64,000 nucleotides of DNA from Tachypleus tridentatus (GCF_004210375.1 NC_134833.1:49966782-50030781); one strand, 5' to 3'. Numbered from the stretch's first letter, positions 1 through 13,060 are shown. The notes: generated by a model from the sequence alone, not told the origin. Translations and numbers: made by a program.

Positions 1-2867
1 TTTGATTACATTATTGTAAATATTTTTTATTATAACAATTCAAATTACTAATGGATCACAGACTCTAAAACTAAAATTACAGATTATCAACCTAATAACC
101 TTCCCAATCTAGGTTTCGATTTTGGGTCTTGAAGAGAGCTTTTGACTTCTGCACTTCGAATATAATGTGGAAATATTGATAAAAATAAATTTAAAATGTC
201 ACTTTTGTAAACTCATCTCTTTTACAATTAAAAGATATCCATCGTTAAAATCTGCCACAATAAATAGTTACTAAAAACAGGTACAAAGCTTCTACATATG
301 TTTCAGGTATTTCATGACATCATCTTCAGGATAACGTGAATATAAATATAAACTCGACTACTTGAACATATGATAAACAGGCATGTACAACATTGGAAGG
401 AAAATGTAAAGTAGATAACATGAATGTTTAGTCAAATTTAAAATTCGGGGTCAAGGAACATAAAAGAGTGGTGGAAAAATATAAAATAAATGGATCAGTA
501 TTAGTAGATCATGTGGTGAAAACATTCCTTGTATTAAACTGGAATAAACTGATAAAACAGGTAAAATTTAAAACTGATTTAAATATCATAGAAACTATTG
601 AAATTGAAAAACAAAAACAAAATAGAAAGATATTGTTTTGAACAAGGAAGATTGTTCAGGTTTAGAAATAATAAATAAATGTGTAGATGTGTTATAACTC
701 TTAATAATGTAAGCCTAGATGGTATTACTGATATTTAAATAATTATGTGAGTGTATAAGATTCAGCCATGCTTTTTACGTTGTTCCAATAAGATGGTGTT
801 GCAGGACACCAAAACATATTTAGTCATTTTTTGAGCAAATCCTTATTTTCAATAACTATTTATTGTGTGATGGTTTTAACGTTGTATTCCTTTCAGTTGT
901 AAATAGAAATATTTATATTTTTAGCTCATAACAAGCACATTTATCTGTTGAAAATAATACTTCTTGGGGTAGGTTCTTTTGGAAGTAGTTTTAAGATACA
1001 ACTTTGAAGACGTAAATTTAAGTACCCTGTTACTATGATGTCTAGAAATGTCTTCAGATGTAACTACCAGAATGTTGTTGTTACACGACTATTAAATACA
1101 CCTTACAGGATGTGTCTGTTACGATGAAGCTGACATGTTTGTTAGAATGTAGGTGTTAGCAGGTTATCTTGATTTATATAACAGTCAGTAGTACCAGGAA
1201 GTATTAGTTAGGGTAAAATTGTCAGGAAGTACTTACTTAATATGTACCTGTTAGCATCTAGTTGGTACAATGTTTATATTCTGGATGTTCGAGTGTGAAT
1301 CACAAAAATGAAGATGTTCGGACACAGCTGTTAAGATATATTTTCTAGATGTGGCTTACCTAGGTTCATGAAATATAATTATTATGTCTTTGTTAGGTTG
1401 TATACATCAAAGTCTGTTTTTTATGGTAATCTGTATCTAACAATACAACTTAGTAAGATGAAACTGTAAAATATATATGTTTGGAAGCATAAACACAGTA
1501 AGAGGAAGGCCTTAAAATATAAATATTATATCATAGCTGTGGTAGCTACTAAAACGTATATGTTAAAACAAATTATTTACAACAAAACATTTTATGATAA
1601 AAAGCATTACAGGGCAAAATAAATTTCTACAACTGGCTGCGAAAAATGATTATTGGACAAGGTTGTTAGAGGTAACACTTAAAATAATGTAGCCAACTTG
1701 ATTTATTTCATTTAAAGTGATCATAATTCAATTACCTCAAGGAAAATATCATAAATGTTATATGGCAATGGAAACATGCTTTTATCAAATGCAAATAAGA
1801 AAACATATGTTTAATATATTTATAACTGCCTTATATTATTGAAGCGGTACAAGTGCTGAAGGTGCTATATATTAGTACATTTGTTGTTGTGACAATTTCC
1901 TGCCAAAGAGCACTTAACATTCAGAGTGTACCTGAGTGATGTTGGTGTTCAAGTCAGACCAATAGATATTTGTTTGTACAGCTATTCTAAGATGATAAGG
2001 ACATACTTGACAGCAATGTTCTGTTCGACCTTATTTCCAAGAGCTCTACAGGAACTGAGTTCATGTTCTTTAACCACTATAATCTTTAGATTTCAATTTA
2101 ATTGAACGATTTTTTAAAATGAGTTCTCGCGTCACATTTGCCTCCAGTTAAAACTTCAGTGTAAGAAAAACATTTATTTTTGTGCTGACCCCTAACAAGA
2201 TTATACTACTAATATATATATTAGACACTCAGACATTCCAAACTTAGTTTCCCTTTACGGTTCTTTATTTTGCGTGAAGTCTCATTTCACTAAAACAGCT
2301 CGTTTCAGCAGTTACATTAGTTTCATTATGTAGATTGTAACTAAGAAACGATAACGAAGTCATTCTCTTTTACTTTTCTTTAAATACAGTAATGAACCAC
2401 TGAAACCTGTAAAGTTTGTGAGATTTCTCGTTGTTCTGTTTTTTAGACAATGCAGCTCGTGTATTCTACAAGGAGAATCATGGAAATTATACAGCCAAAA
2501 AAACAAAAAAGCGAGCATTCACTAGCATAGAGAAACCAATATCCTCAAGGTGAGAAGTAGCGACCCTTTCAAAGCTAACAGCTGAATTATTCATTGCCTA
2601 CGATGCTGTAAGTATTAAAGTCAATTGAAGAGAGCGGTTTATCAGCTAGAAAAACTATTGTTTCTACGAGCACCACATATTTTATCTTATTTTAGTCTCT
2701 ATCCACAAACTGATAACAGTGTCGAAAGTCAAGTTGTATTGTACATTTTTCGTTACGTCACAACGCACTTTCTTAAATAACTGCATTATACATCAGTTTT
2801 TCTTTAAGAATGAATAGTTCACGAGGAAAATCACTACGTGACAAGTTTCATACAAAAAATATTTTAT
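1..2867. other. AT-rich DNA, no recognised feature
   Basis: No frame has a recognisable protein and no SINE is visible. Between about 1020 and 1300 the words for 'gatgt' and 'ctgttag/ctgttac' recur loosely, which may be a decayed tandem repeat, but I could not define a unit. This probably represents intergenic or intronic sequence. Confidence 0.5.
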
Positions 2868-2880
2868 TAAGTTATAGAGG

Positions 2881-3150
2881 TTTGTTTGTTTGAATTTCGC
2901 ACAAAGTTATTCGAGGGCTATCTGTGCTAGCCGTCCCTAATTTAGCAGTGTAAGACTAGAGACAAGGCAGCTAGTCATCACCACCCACCGCCGACTCTTG
3001 GGCTACTCTTTTACCAACGAATAGTGGAATTGACCATCACATTATAACGCCCCCACTGCTGAAAGGGCGAGCATGTTTGCGATGGGGATGCGAGCCCGCA
3101 ACCCTCAGATTACGAGTCGCACGCCTTAACACGCTTAGCCATGCCGAGCC
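2881..3150 (-). mobile_element. SINE family A, full length, with target-site duplication
   Basis: A tRNA-derived retroposon inserted in reverse. Reading the minus strand from 3150, it starts with a tRNA-like head (GGCTCGGCATGGC, anticodon-like loop with CGTAA, then a B-box-like GGGCTCGCATCCCC). A body of about 150 bases follows, then the 3' end AAAGCTACTCGAGGG-like / GCGAAATTC and an AAAC-rich tail. The same 13-base word TAAGTTATAGAGG lies at 2868-2880 and 3151-3163, so this is a retrotransposition event with an intact duplication. The head resembles a Pol III internal promoter. It encodes no protein and would have relied on a LINE for mobility. Confidence 0.93.
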
Positions 3151-3169
3151 TAAGTTATAGAGGAATATA

Positions 3170-3236
3170 TATTGTGTATATCTTGTAGAGAATGTTACAT
3201 ATATATTGTGTATATCTTGTAGAGAATGTTACATAT
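3170..3236. repeat. Short tandem duplication, about 32-bp unit
   Basis: Two nearly identical copies of a unit containing TATATTGTGTATATCTTG and TAGAGAATGTTACATAT lie head to tail immediately beyond the right-hand target duplication of the SINE at 2881-3150. Confidence 0.85.
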
Positions 3237-5209
3237 TAAAATATCTGATGTATAGTCATCAATTTAATTCCTAAATTATCTTCTTTTCTTCGTGATTTTG
3301 ACCAATGGGTGTAAAGTAAAGGGTCAGAAAACGAGAGTGTGAGGTTGTTGTTTTTTCCTTTTTGTGAGGTAGGTCGTGATTTTGAGATGGATTACTTCCT
3401 ACTCAACGTTATGAATTTCTAACACAGAATATTTTAAGGCTGATATTATGCTGTTTATTACGGGTTCATTCCAAAATTAATTTGAACAGTCAGTGCCACA
3501 CGTGTAACTATCAAATGATCACATCAAGGGTCTTTGCTGATTGGTTGTTTTTCACTTATTTCTCTGACTAAAAAGATTTTTGCTTCAAAACCTAAAAGAC
3601 ATCGAATTTCTATTCGAGATGATTGCGGTTGTCCAAACAAATCTAGACTTTCTGTTTAATATAAAATAATCTATTAAATTGTTCAAGTTTATTTTCAATT
3701 CATATTTCTACACTAAAATTTATGTGGTTGTTTCTTTCGTCACTGAATTCGTTCAGCAATATAATGATTTTATCACAAACTTTATATGTCCGTTTCAAAT
3801 TATAATTAATTTAAATTCAGTTGAAAATGACAAAGAACGTAAAAAATGAGGTATTTCTACAAATAAATAAACTCTGGCTCAAGAGCTTATTTTATATTCA
3901 CGAGAAAGATTTCTAGCAATCACAAAAAGCCTCACCTGTGGGATAAAATGTGCGCTTTATCCTGTTGTCCTGTAATTCAAATAAAAGGTATGCTTAAGCG
4001 TTTTATTGTTATTATGACATATCAGTCAACCATTGATTTATGAAACAAATATTTAACGCATGGAATATATTACAGTTTGCTTCTATAGTAGGTTATGAGA
4101 CGTGCTTATAAGGCAGAACAGTTTATTTCCATCACTGGGTGTAACCCCAGACTTTTGTTAAATTGTTAAGGCTCTAAGTAGACGTAATTCATCACGACTC
4201 CTCTCTGCTAGCAAATTAAGGTGACTGTCAGTGATTCTATAGTCTGGAGAGCTGGAACAGAACATGTAACCAATGAGAAACTTGGATAAGGGTATTTTAT
4301 AATAAATTGGAATTTTCCCTCCAGTGGTCCCCACCCGTAAAAGGAAAAGAAAAAAAAAAAGAAAGATGTTTAGCCTAGCTATTAAGCCTGAGTCTCCACC
4401 CTGTTGTCGGACCGACATAAAAACCTATCACAAATTCTACAAAGTCTACTTAAAAGGTCATTAGCCGTGGTCATTGATAATATATAACCCTAAGGACTTT
4501 TGAAATAGTTAATTAATACATCAAAAGATATTTATATAAGAATACACATTAAGCATAATATTTATATTTTAAGTCATTCAGTGAATTTATTTTATGATAT
4601 ATTATTATTTTGTATCTGTGTCTCATGACCTTATTCCCATTTAACTGAGCATGTCAGATTTAGTGTTAACGCTTCCAAATAAATAATGGGCTACGTGCAG
4701 CAGCTATGTTACAGAAACACCCATTTTGATAACACGTACAAGTAATGCTATTATATTTTTGTAACATGGTGGCAAATTACTGTCGGGAAAGGATTTAGGT
4801 CGAAACCTATGGGTATAAATGTAGTGTACTATCTAATAAGTCGTCAACATGAAATTGCATTTACGGATATAAATTGACCTCGTAACAAACTGGAATTCAC
4901 GCCCAGTTACTTTTATTCAACCGCAAGAACACATAGGTTCTTACCCACCTACACATACATGTGTAATAAGAAATAAGGAATAATTTCCCAAACCTATGAT
5001 GTGTAATATTTGATGTGCACTGTTAATTGATGAAAAATTAACATGCATGTCTTTAATTAGGGAGGAGACAAAAAAATCCAGGAAATAAGTTGCCAAAGTT
5101 GCAAATAGAGGCATATGAAGTGCAGTGTTAATTAATTAAAATTTAAGAAGTTTTATACTTCGAAACGCGGTATCTCATTATGATCTTCCCATAGCCATCC
5201 ATAACATAG
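3237..5209. other. AT-rich DNA with one unassigned ORF
   Basis: Mostly low-complexity AT-rich sequence. The one notable item is a minus-strand ATG frame of 86 codons at 4158-4418, in DNA richer in G+C than its surroundings. It has a hydrophobic N-terminal third interrupted by an A/T homopolymer and a C-terminal part rich in Ser, Arg and Leu. I recognise no domain. The homopolymer and isolation argue for a repeat remnant or untranslated sequence rather than a gene. Confidence 0.4.
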
Positions 5210-5408
5210 TGTAAAGCTAAAGGGAAGGCAGCTAGTCATCATCACCCACCACTAAACTCTTGGGCTACTCTTTTACCAAGGAATAGTCGGATTGACCGAC
5301 ACATTATAACGTCCCCACGGCTGAGAGGACGAGGATGTTTGGTATAGGGACATTCGAACCCGCGACCTTCAGATTGCGATGCGATCGTCCTAACCACCTT
5401 GCCACTTG
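5210..5408 (-). mobile_element. SINE family A, 3'-truncated copy
   Basis: Reverse-oriented family A copy containing the tRNA-like head, the B-box region (GTTCGAATGTCCC-like) and most of the body (TCATCACCCACCAC, CTCTTGGGCTACTCTTTTACC). The conserved 3' end (AAAGCTAC...GCGAAATTC) and A-rich tail are missing; the homology stops at about 5210. It is diverged from the other copies, with GTCGGATTGACCGAC where others carry AGTGGGATTGACCGTC. Confidence 0.88.
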
Positions 5409-5954
5409 TGATATACATCACAATAATATGCGTCGAGAAATAATGACAGTAATACTTTTATAATATTGCATCAGACTATTTCTCAATGTGACCATAATGT
5501 ATCTCTTTTATTTGTTATGTTTGTTAATGCATACATCTATATCTCAATTATGCTTCGTGAATGCGATGTACATGCGTATTATGTTTTCTGTAAATGAGGA
5601 TGTATATATATATGTATGTATTATGCTTTACATAAATGACGATATATATTTTTTTCAATATAAAATATATCTTCAGTCTTCTTTATTCATGACTGTTTGT
5701 CTGTCATTAAGCGCTAAGCTACACAATGGACCATCTATACTCTTAAAAAATCCCAGGTTTACTGTTGAGCCAACAGGGGTAAGTAAATCACGATAATTCA
5801 TGTTTATGTGTAATTTATATTTCTGCTTATTAAACAACAACGTAGGTTCGAATGCTACCTTGCAAAACGACTAACTGAAGCTTTATCTTATTGCTTGAAA
5901 TACTTCCCATAACAGAAAAGAGTACAGACGTACAAATTCATTTATATTTATTAG

Positions 5955-6069
5955 CTCTCAGTGGCGCAGCGATATGTCTGCGGACTTACAACGCTAAAAA
6001 TGTTTTGGGCAGAGCGTAGATAACCCAATATGTAGCTTTGTGCTTAGTTCTAAAACAAACAAACAAATA
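5955..6069 (+). mobile_element. SINE family B with target-site duplication
   Basis: Short tRNA-derived SINE in plus orientation: head CAGTGGCGCAGCGATATGTC, anticodon-like stem-loop GCGGACTTACAACGC, B-box region damaged (a GTTTCGATACCC equivalent is partly lost), then GCAGAG..AGATAACCCA, GTAGCTTTGTGCTTAGTTC and an (AAAC)n tail. TATTTATTA at 5945-5953 and 6070-6078 is the target-site duplication. The loop CTTACAA would be a Val (UAC) anticodon if the head is a tRNA-Val relic, which is inference. Confidence 0.88.
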
Positions 6070-6251
6070 CTATTTATTAAATTCAAGTCAATATTATTTA
6101 TCGTTTGCGAACATACTGTAACAGAAAAATGTTGTAACCTACAAATATTTCTACATTATTGAAAATTAAAGTTTCACAAATAACATCATGTACACAACAT
6201 AGAACAACTGATCAGATTAATTTAATTAATAATTACTTGGACTAGTAAAAA

Positions 6252-6339
6252 AAAACTACTTTACCTTCAACCAACAACCTGGACCTTATCCAAAACTACT
6301 TTACCTTCAACCAACATACTGGACCTTATCCAAAACTAC
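6252..6339. repeat. Tandem duplication, 40-bp unit
   Basis: Two copies of a 40-base unit (ACTACTTTACCTTCAACCAA then CATACTGGACCTTATCCAAA) differ at about two positions, followed by the first bases of a third copy. Confidence 0.9.
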
Positions 6340-8256
6340 AAGCTTAAAAGGCCATTCACATTATTACTGTATTTACAAAAACAGCTTGTTTTAACAGCGA
6401 ACAATATATTTTCTTCATTAATGTTGAAACATAGAATGTTCAATTTGGGCATGGTTTTAGTTAATCATTTAAGCTCTCAACAAGAAATACAGTAAAGATT
6501 TGTTAGAGAAAGCTCTTTAAAATCCATAAACGCCAAGAAATATGAATAAAGAATAACAATCAAGAAAATCAAACATTATTTACATGATTATAACTTTGAT
6601 AAAGCTTTCAAATATTATGACAAAGTGAAACAGTACAGATAAACTTGTCACGTTTTTCTGTCACAATTCTACCTTCCATAACTAAATATATACGAATATT
6701 TTTTTCTTTTAAATCATTTTACTTGTCGAGTGGATATCGTTGTGTGAAAAGCAGTATTACTGCTTTAGACTTTACGGTGACAAAGGACTAGCTGAACTAT
6801 TCGTCTGTGGGTAAACATTTCTTTCACAAATATATTAAATGTCAATATTATGTATTAAAAACAATACAAAATTAAATAGTTGCATAACAAATAAAATGTA
6901 TAAAAACAGGACATAGCCCTAAAACGAAAGAACTACTATCAGGAATAGGAGCTGTTTGACATTATAACAGAAATAGATGTAGGGAAGGACTATGACCAGA
7001 TAATGTTAATAACAACAGTGACGTCAGTAATTAGCAATTCCTCACGTCGACTTCCACCAAAGTCATCATGTCATTGTTACAATAACGTGTGTTTTGATCA
7101 ACCTAACGTTTCCAACCAAGTGTACAGCTGTTAAACTGAAGCTGCTATCCAAACAGGAACTGGATACTTTTGACTCCACGAAGAAAATCAGAACGAGCAA
7201 TAGACTTATACTAATCCCAGAATAGCTAACGGTAGAGGCAGCTTGATCCAAGGAAACTATCAAAGATTTTGAAATCTAATCCATAATGATTCTACAACAA
7301 AAATGTTATTAGATTCCACCCTCGTGAGCTTTCTCCAGTCCACCTATTGAAAAGACAGCAGAAGTCCTTGGACCGATGAAAATATTTTTCTACCACTTCT
7401 TACATGCAGCTTAGGCTTTAAAAAAATACAAGTTTTTATTTTGTTATTTATAGGTAAATCTAATATCTCATGCTTATGATTTATGTTTATACACTTATTT
7501 GAGTACTCTCTCTATTCTGTTATTCTGTAAGTGTCATATGATTTGATTAATAGAATCAATAAAGTTTTATTTGTCAGCTGAAAGTAACTGTAATAACACG
7601 ACAGGTTTCTAGTTTCTGATGTGATTATCTATGTAATATGCAGCTGAAATAAGATTAAGGGTTTACTTATCTTCTATACGTTGTCTTATTCAGAGCTAAT
7701 AAGTTTATATATGCTTGTAAAACACTTTGCTTATGCAAACCTTTGACAGAGAAATCTGTATTGTATGTAAGTTTGCCCAATTTCATTTTGTTATAGCTTT
7801 CTATAAAACTACTGGATCTTTACAACCATTTTGAGCAATATCATAAGATCTTAAATTCAGTAATATATTATCCTGTTACAGCAAGCTTTGATTTCGAGTT
7901 AATCGTTCTAACCAGATTTGGTTACGGATCGATCAGTGTACACGTGTTCAGCATTAGCTTCAGTCATGTAATATGACCGTGTAATATTACTTAAAATGTA
8001 GTTGTGCGCTTCATTTGTGAATGCACTTGCAGGTCAGAAATGCTGTTTACTTAAGTATCTTAATAAATTATTCATGCTTTGATTTATAATAATTAAACTA
8101 CATTCTTTAGAATTGAATAATCTTCGGTAACTTTTACTTAACTATTTTATTAAAGTTTATAATGCATTATTTCAGAGAACTTGATGTCATAGTTATCTAT
8201 TTAAATACTGAAATGTGGTATATATTGAATTATTACATAAGTTTATAAATTTTTCT
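6340..8256. other. No recognised gene; slightly GC-richer block at 7.0-7.4 kb
   Basis: Sequence is AT-rich except about 7010-7400, which is less biased and carries a minus-strand open frame of 65 codons (7066-7263) with a hydrophobic stretch. That frame begins at TTG, not ATG, and has no splice-site or domain support, so I do not call it. Nothing else is visible. Confidence 0.4.
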
Positions 8257-8267
8257 CAGATTATACC

Positions 8268-8538
8268 GGCCCGGTGTGGCCAAGTGCGTTAAGGCATTTA
8301 ACTCGTAATCCAAGGTTGAATCCCGGTCGCACCAAAATGCTCGCCATTTCAGCCGTGGGGGCGTTTTAATGTGATGATGAATCCCACTGTATGTTGGGAA
8401 AAGAGTATCCCTAGAGTTGGCGGTGGGTGGTGATGACTAACTGCTTTCTCACTAGTCTTACACTGCTAAATTAGGGACGGCTAGCGCAGATAGCCCTCAA
8501 GTAGCTTTGCGCGAAATTAAAAAAACAAAACAAAGAAA
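8268..8538 (+). mobile_element. SINE family A, full length, with target-site duplication
   Basis: Plus-strand copy starting GGCCCGGTGTGGCCAAGTGC, loop AACTCGTAATCC, then body GGCGGTGGGTGGTGATGACTA, GCTAGCGCAGATAGCCCTCAA and GTAGCTTTGCGCGAAATTA with an A-rich AAAC tail. An imperfect 11-base duplication (CAGATTATACC at 8257-8267, CAGATCATGCC at 8539-8549) flanks it. Confidence 0.93.
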
Positions 8539-8654
8539 CAGATCATGCCTGGTTTCAACTAATCTCTAACATCCTCTACTAGTGTTTTAGTTTATTTTAC
8601 TACCAGTTTAACATGATTTTAAGTTTATATTTTGATTGATGTATAAAAGTAACA

Positions 8655-8676
8655 TACTACCTATATATATATATGT
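8655..8676. repeat. TA microsatellite
   Basis: Short run of TA dinucleotides within CTATATATATATATG. Confidence 0.6.
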
Positions 8677-8778
8677 ACTTTAGATGTAGTGCAGGGAATA
8701 ACTTCTTCTCACAAATTTGTAGACAGTATTTTCATCTTGAGGAACTTTTGTCTCTGAATTGTCGGATATAAAATATTG

Positions 8779-8942
8779 ATCACTAACTACATTGTTTTAT
8801 CACAATGTTGTCGCGGTTTGATCAGTAAATATGTTGTTTTACCACATTGTTGTCGTAGTTTCATCAGTACTATGTTGTTTTACCAAAATATCGTCGTAGT
8901 TTGATCAACAACTATGTTTTTTACCACATTGTCGTTGTAGTT
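8779..8942. repeat. Minisatellite, about 43-bp unit, four copies
   Basis: Four diverged head-to-tail copies share ATGTTGTTTTACCACATT, GTCGTAGTTTGATCA and a variable linker. Each copy differs at several sites. Confidence 0.85.
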
Positions 8943-9354
8943 GTTGTCAAATGTTTGGCTGCCTTAAAAAGTGTTTGTTTTGATATGTTTATTTTAATGA
9001 TATTTTGCACTTAATTTCTTGTAATTGTTGTAGGAGTTTGGATATTTGATTCAGATGTAAAAACAATCACCAGAACCGCAACAATGATATAGAAATATCT
9101 CAACTCTTTAACTGCGTCAGTTGAAATGGTTGTATTACCGCTATAATGTCATTCTCTGCAGGACTGTAACAAGTGAACTGATACAAAACTTAATTGCTTG
9201 GCTTTTAGCAGTTTAACTAAAGTATACAGTCACACACCTATTTCACTAGAACCTATTTTACTAATACTTGTGTTTGAACTCTAACCAGTAAAGCTACTTT
9301 CATAATTTATCATTTTAAAATACTTAACCATTTTACCTTTCAAATTTCTTAAGT

Positions 9355-9481
9355 TTATTTGTTTAGAATTAAGCACAAAGCCATATAATGGACTATCTGT
9401 GTTCTGCCCAGAACGAGTATCGAAACCCGGGTTTTAGCAGTGCGAATCCGCAAACTTACTGCTGTGCCACCGGGGAGAGGC
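9355..9481 (-). mobile_element. SINE family B with target-site duplication
   Basis: Reverse copy. On the plus strand the 3' end is seen first (GTTTAGAATTAAGCACAAAG), then GGACTATCTGTGTTCTGCCC, the B-box complement TATCGAAACCCGGG and the head complement GCTGTGCCACCGGGG. Target-site duplication TTCTTAAGT at 9346-9354 and 9482-9490. Confidence 0.93.
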
Positions 9482-9490
9482 TTCTTAAGT

Positions 9491-11104
9491 CTAATTTTGT
9501 TTTGATTTAACCTGAATTTTTAATAGATTAATAACAAATTGCTTTTCAGTGTATAATATTTTCGTGTTAGAAATCGAATTTTGTCTCTTTAATTCCTAAA
9601 GTAAATCTTGTAATCCTTACCATAAATTAAGTCCTTTGATCCTCATGTTAATCTGTTAATCTAATTACCTGTTGGCAAAAACTTTCTAATTAATCTACTT
9701 TAATCAGTAAATAAAAATAAAAATGAATTTGTGCTGTAGATTAATAATCAATAATTATCCACTAAAATACTGTTTAACACTCACCTAGAACAGGACATTT
9801 TGGTTTTTTTTTTGTAATCCTGATGGTTTTAAAATTATAAAATTTATTCGTGTAAGAACTATCCTACAGATGTGTATTTTTTACGGCAAAAATGACCGGT
9901 TACTGCTCTGCTTATTAGTGTTCACATTTAAAGAATATTATTTTGATAAAATTTTTATATACAACAAGAGTATTATAAGTCATTTTCAGTTTCTGTCATA
10001 ACTAAATATCTCTCGAGTGTAACATTCAGACCCATCTGTTTGGCTCAAAGAGCGATTAGAGATCACATAAAGATAAAGCCAATATAGTTCACATATATCA
10101 TTATTTTATAATCATCTTGTAATGATGTAGTTTAAGTGAGTAGTTAAATTATTCAATCAGTAAACCATATTATTTGCAAGATTAAAATAATTTAAATAAT
10201 CTATAAAATTATAAACTTAAAAGCTTCTAGGTGTAAAAATTTATAGCATATGACACAACTATATATTGAAACTTTGTAGAATGGACGGCAACTGTCTGTT
10301 GTGGAGACACAAGTGCAGAGGACGACGTTTCGAAAGTCTTCCGCCTTTCGTCTTCAAAACAAATCAAACCAAAGCCCTATTACGGAAGGCCTAAAGCTTA
10401 TTGGAAGATGAGATCACAAACATGTCCAGTTTTTTAGCTTTATTTTCTTATTTTTTAACCTTTTTTGTAATTCTTTTAGTAACTGGTGAACATTAAATTC
10501 TTCATTAGCTGCAAATTAGATATATTTATAAATCTGCTTCTGAAAATCAAACTGAACAAAATGCATTCCCTCTGAAATGATCTTAATATTTATTGCAATT
10601 TTAAAGTATAAATTAATTGTTTACGACCTTTCGAAACCAAGTCATCTTCAAACCAATGGCTGTACACAATTTTCCCAGCATATTTTTTTTGGCTAAAACA
10701 AGTACAATCTTGAACAATTCATGTTTCAGACACATTAAACCTAATACTCTTTATCAAAATGTATCATTAAACGTGAACTTTCTACAGTACAAAAAGTATT
10801 GACTATTTCCTTCTTTTATGCTCCAAGTAATTCTTGAAATACTCTTTAGAAATGACTCTTTGTACCACCATAGCGTCCTATTATAAAATGTTACTAATTT
10901 TCTCATAATTTTAATGTTATTTTTTATTAGAGATTATAAATATGAAGATATTTCGCCATACTGATAAGCATTAAAGTTTTTACTATTCTAACTTGCCATA
11001 ACTAATAATGTACCGACATGCAATTATTATAAAGCTACTGTTTTACTCAGTTTCTTAAAAATGTATTCAAGCTTTGCAATGCGCAGTAACTGTTATTACA
11101 ATAG
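9491..11104. other. AT-rich DNA with one GC-richer repeat-like module
   Basis: No gene is visible. At about 10278-10370 a distinct less AT-biased module occurs: on the minus strand a GAAAG/CTTTC hairpin is followed directly by GAAACGTCGTC. Related GAAACG-type modules sit in the foldback elements at 20.2, 20.75 and 60.8 kb. It is probably a transposable-element fragment. Confidence 0.45.
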
Positions 11105-11690
11105 CAGTTTGGAGTGCCTGTGAAATGTTCTATACGATTCTAGATCTGGTAATCTGGGCATAGTTGTGAAAAGGCCTGTATGATCTTAGTTGTGGAATTA
11201 TGGATATTTTTGTAAAATGGTATTTACGATTTTAGATATGGAAGTCAGGATTTATTTGTGAAATAGCATATGCGATCCTAGATATGGAAGTCTAAGTGTA
11301 TCTAAAATAGTATATACAGTCATAGATCTAATAGCCTGAAGATACTTGTAAATTGGTCTGTAAGATCCAATATCTAATGGTGTGGAGTACTCGTAAAATG
11401 ATTTGTATGTTTGAATATTTGATACTTTGGAAGTACTTGTAAAATCATATGTACGATCGTAAACTTAGTAATTCGGTATATTTTTAAAATGATATATACG
11501 ATCATATATATATATAATAGTCTGTTTTTCAGAAATTTTTTTTAATTATTTGCATGATCCTAAGTATGGTAGTCTGGGTGTATCTATAAAATAGTATATA
11601 AGATTCTAGCTATGATACCCTGGGAACATTCGTAAAATAATCTATAAAATCTAGTAGTCCATGTGTATTTGTAGAATATAACCTTTCTTG
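11105..11690. repeat. Minisatellite, about 46-bp unit, roughly 12 diverged copies
   Basis: Repeated word order: TGTAAAATAGTATATACGAT, CTAGATATGGTAGTCTG, GGTGTATT. Spacing measured between successive TGTRAAA words is 45-47 bases for the first four copies. Copies are strongly diverged and an AT microsatellite interrupts the array near 11500, so this is an old array. Confidence 0.82.
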
Positions 11691-13060
11691 TGAATTACTT
11701 ATTTTTATGTCTACTTCACATTGCAGTCGTGAATTATAATTTTAGCTTTATCTCTGCTGTAAAGCGGTGTATTTATGCCTCTTTTGTTTCTTTTTGTTCA
11801 AAACAAAAGTTTTTCCTAATTTCTCGACCTCCAGTCATTACGAAACTTTCAGGGGTTCTACAACCCTTCAGTTTATTTATTTTTCATATTTTTACGAGTT
11901 TGATAGCTACTTAAATTTTCCTCTTGTTATTTGCATTGGTTTAGCAAATGAAACCAACTGTGTTCGAAAAAAATGCGTCACCTTGTGCTGGTATTTACAC
12001 TAGATATTTTATCAATACATAAAATATATTTTCTATTGTATCTGTAACAATTATCAAAAATAATCTTTCTAAAAATAACCAATGCTTTATAATATATTTT
12101 AACCCTTATTATTAGTGTTACATCAAAAGCACATAAACATGTTTTATTAATTCATTTCTTGTGAGATAGTAAATATCACTTACGATGTAAGTAATTAGCG
12201 CTTCAGTCTTAATATGTTAAATTACAATATCGGAAAAACTCTGTTCTGGTCTGCAAGTTATATAATTAGATCTATAGTGTTATATCATTGTGTAAATAAA
12301 GTAATTTGAACGTCCGCTGATTTAATATTTTTCACATAACATGTCAATATCTTTTATTCAAAAGTTTGAAGGCATTGTCATTGAAATCTGTCTATCTGCT
12401 TACCTCTCATATGTTGTACCTGCGGTTCATTGGACCATTTAACTATCTGGTAACGTAATTTTGTAGTCTGATAAAATTGTATTTTTTCTAGTACATATAT
12501 ACGTACATCTAAGTAATTTTACAGTTCAGTGGTTGCTTTTTAACACAGCTGATACTGTTATAATTAGTGAGAGGAGCATACTAGATATTCTGAATAACTC
12601 CTGCTGTATACGTCATAATTCCCAGGAGATGCAAGAAAGAGATGGCTTTAATAAGCACTTTTCATACAATACACTAAACTAACCTGTTCGAGTACATATG
12701 AAACTTGCGCGAATAACAGTAGTAACTCTTTACCTATTTTCTCTCAAGTTATGGACAATTCTGAAAATCAAATAAATAGCAAACTGTCTGATTAATTACC
12801 ATAATACTATAAAACCACTTTTAGGCTTATGGCAATATTTATAAAAAACGAAATTCTAGCAGTTAAAGAAAGGCCCGTAATCTACAGATCCTCAGGAAAG
12901 AGAACATATTTAAAAAAACGAAAAAACACAATAACTTCTAATTGTTTGTATTATTACAATATTTTAAGTTCTGCTCCTCGATTTTACATGTGTACAAGTT
13001 AGTTTCTATACGATGTCAGATTTAACAGAACTAAGGAACTGATGTTACTTCATTTTTAAC
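11691..13060. other. AT-rich DNA, no recognised gene
   Basis: Two overlapping plus-strand frames at 11690-12003 are rich in Phe, Ser and Tyr, as expected of random AT-rich sequence. No motif, SINE or splice-flanked exon is recognised. Confidence 0.5.

Noticed and set aside
4158..4418. 86-codon minus-strand ATG frame as a host gene
   Set aside because: Interrupted by a homopolymer-coded hydrophobic run and unsupported by any domain or splice site; kept only as an unassigned frame, possibly repeat-derived.
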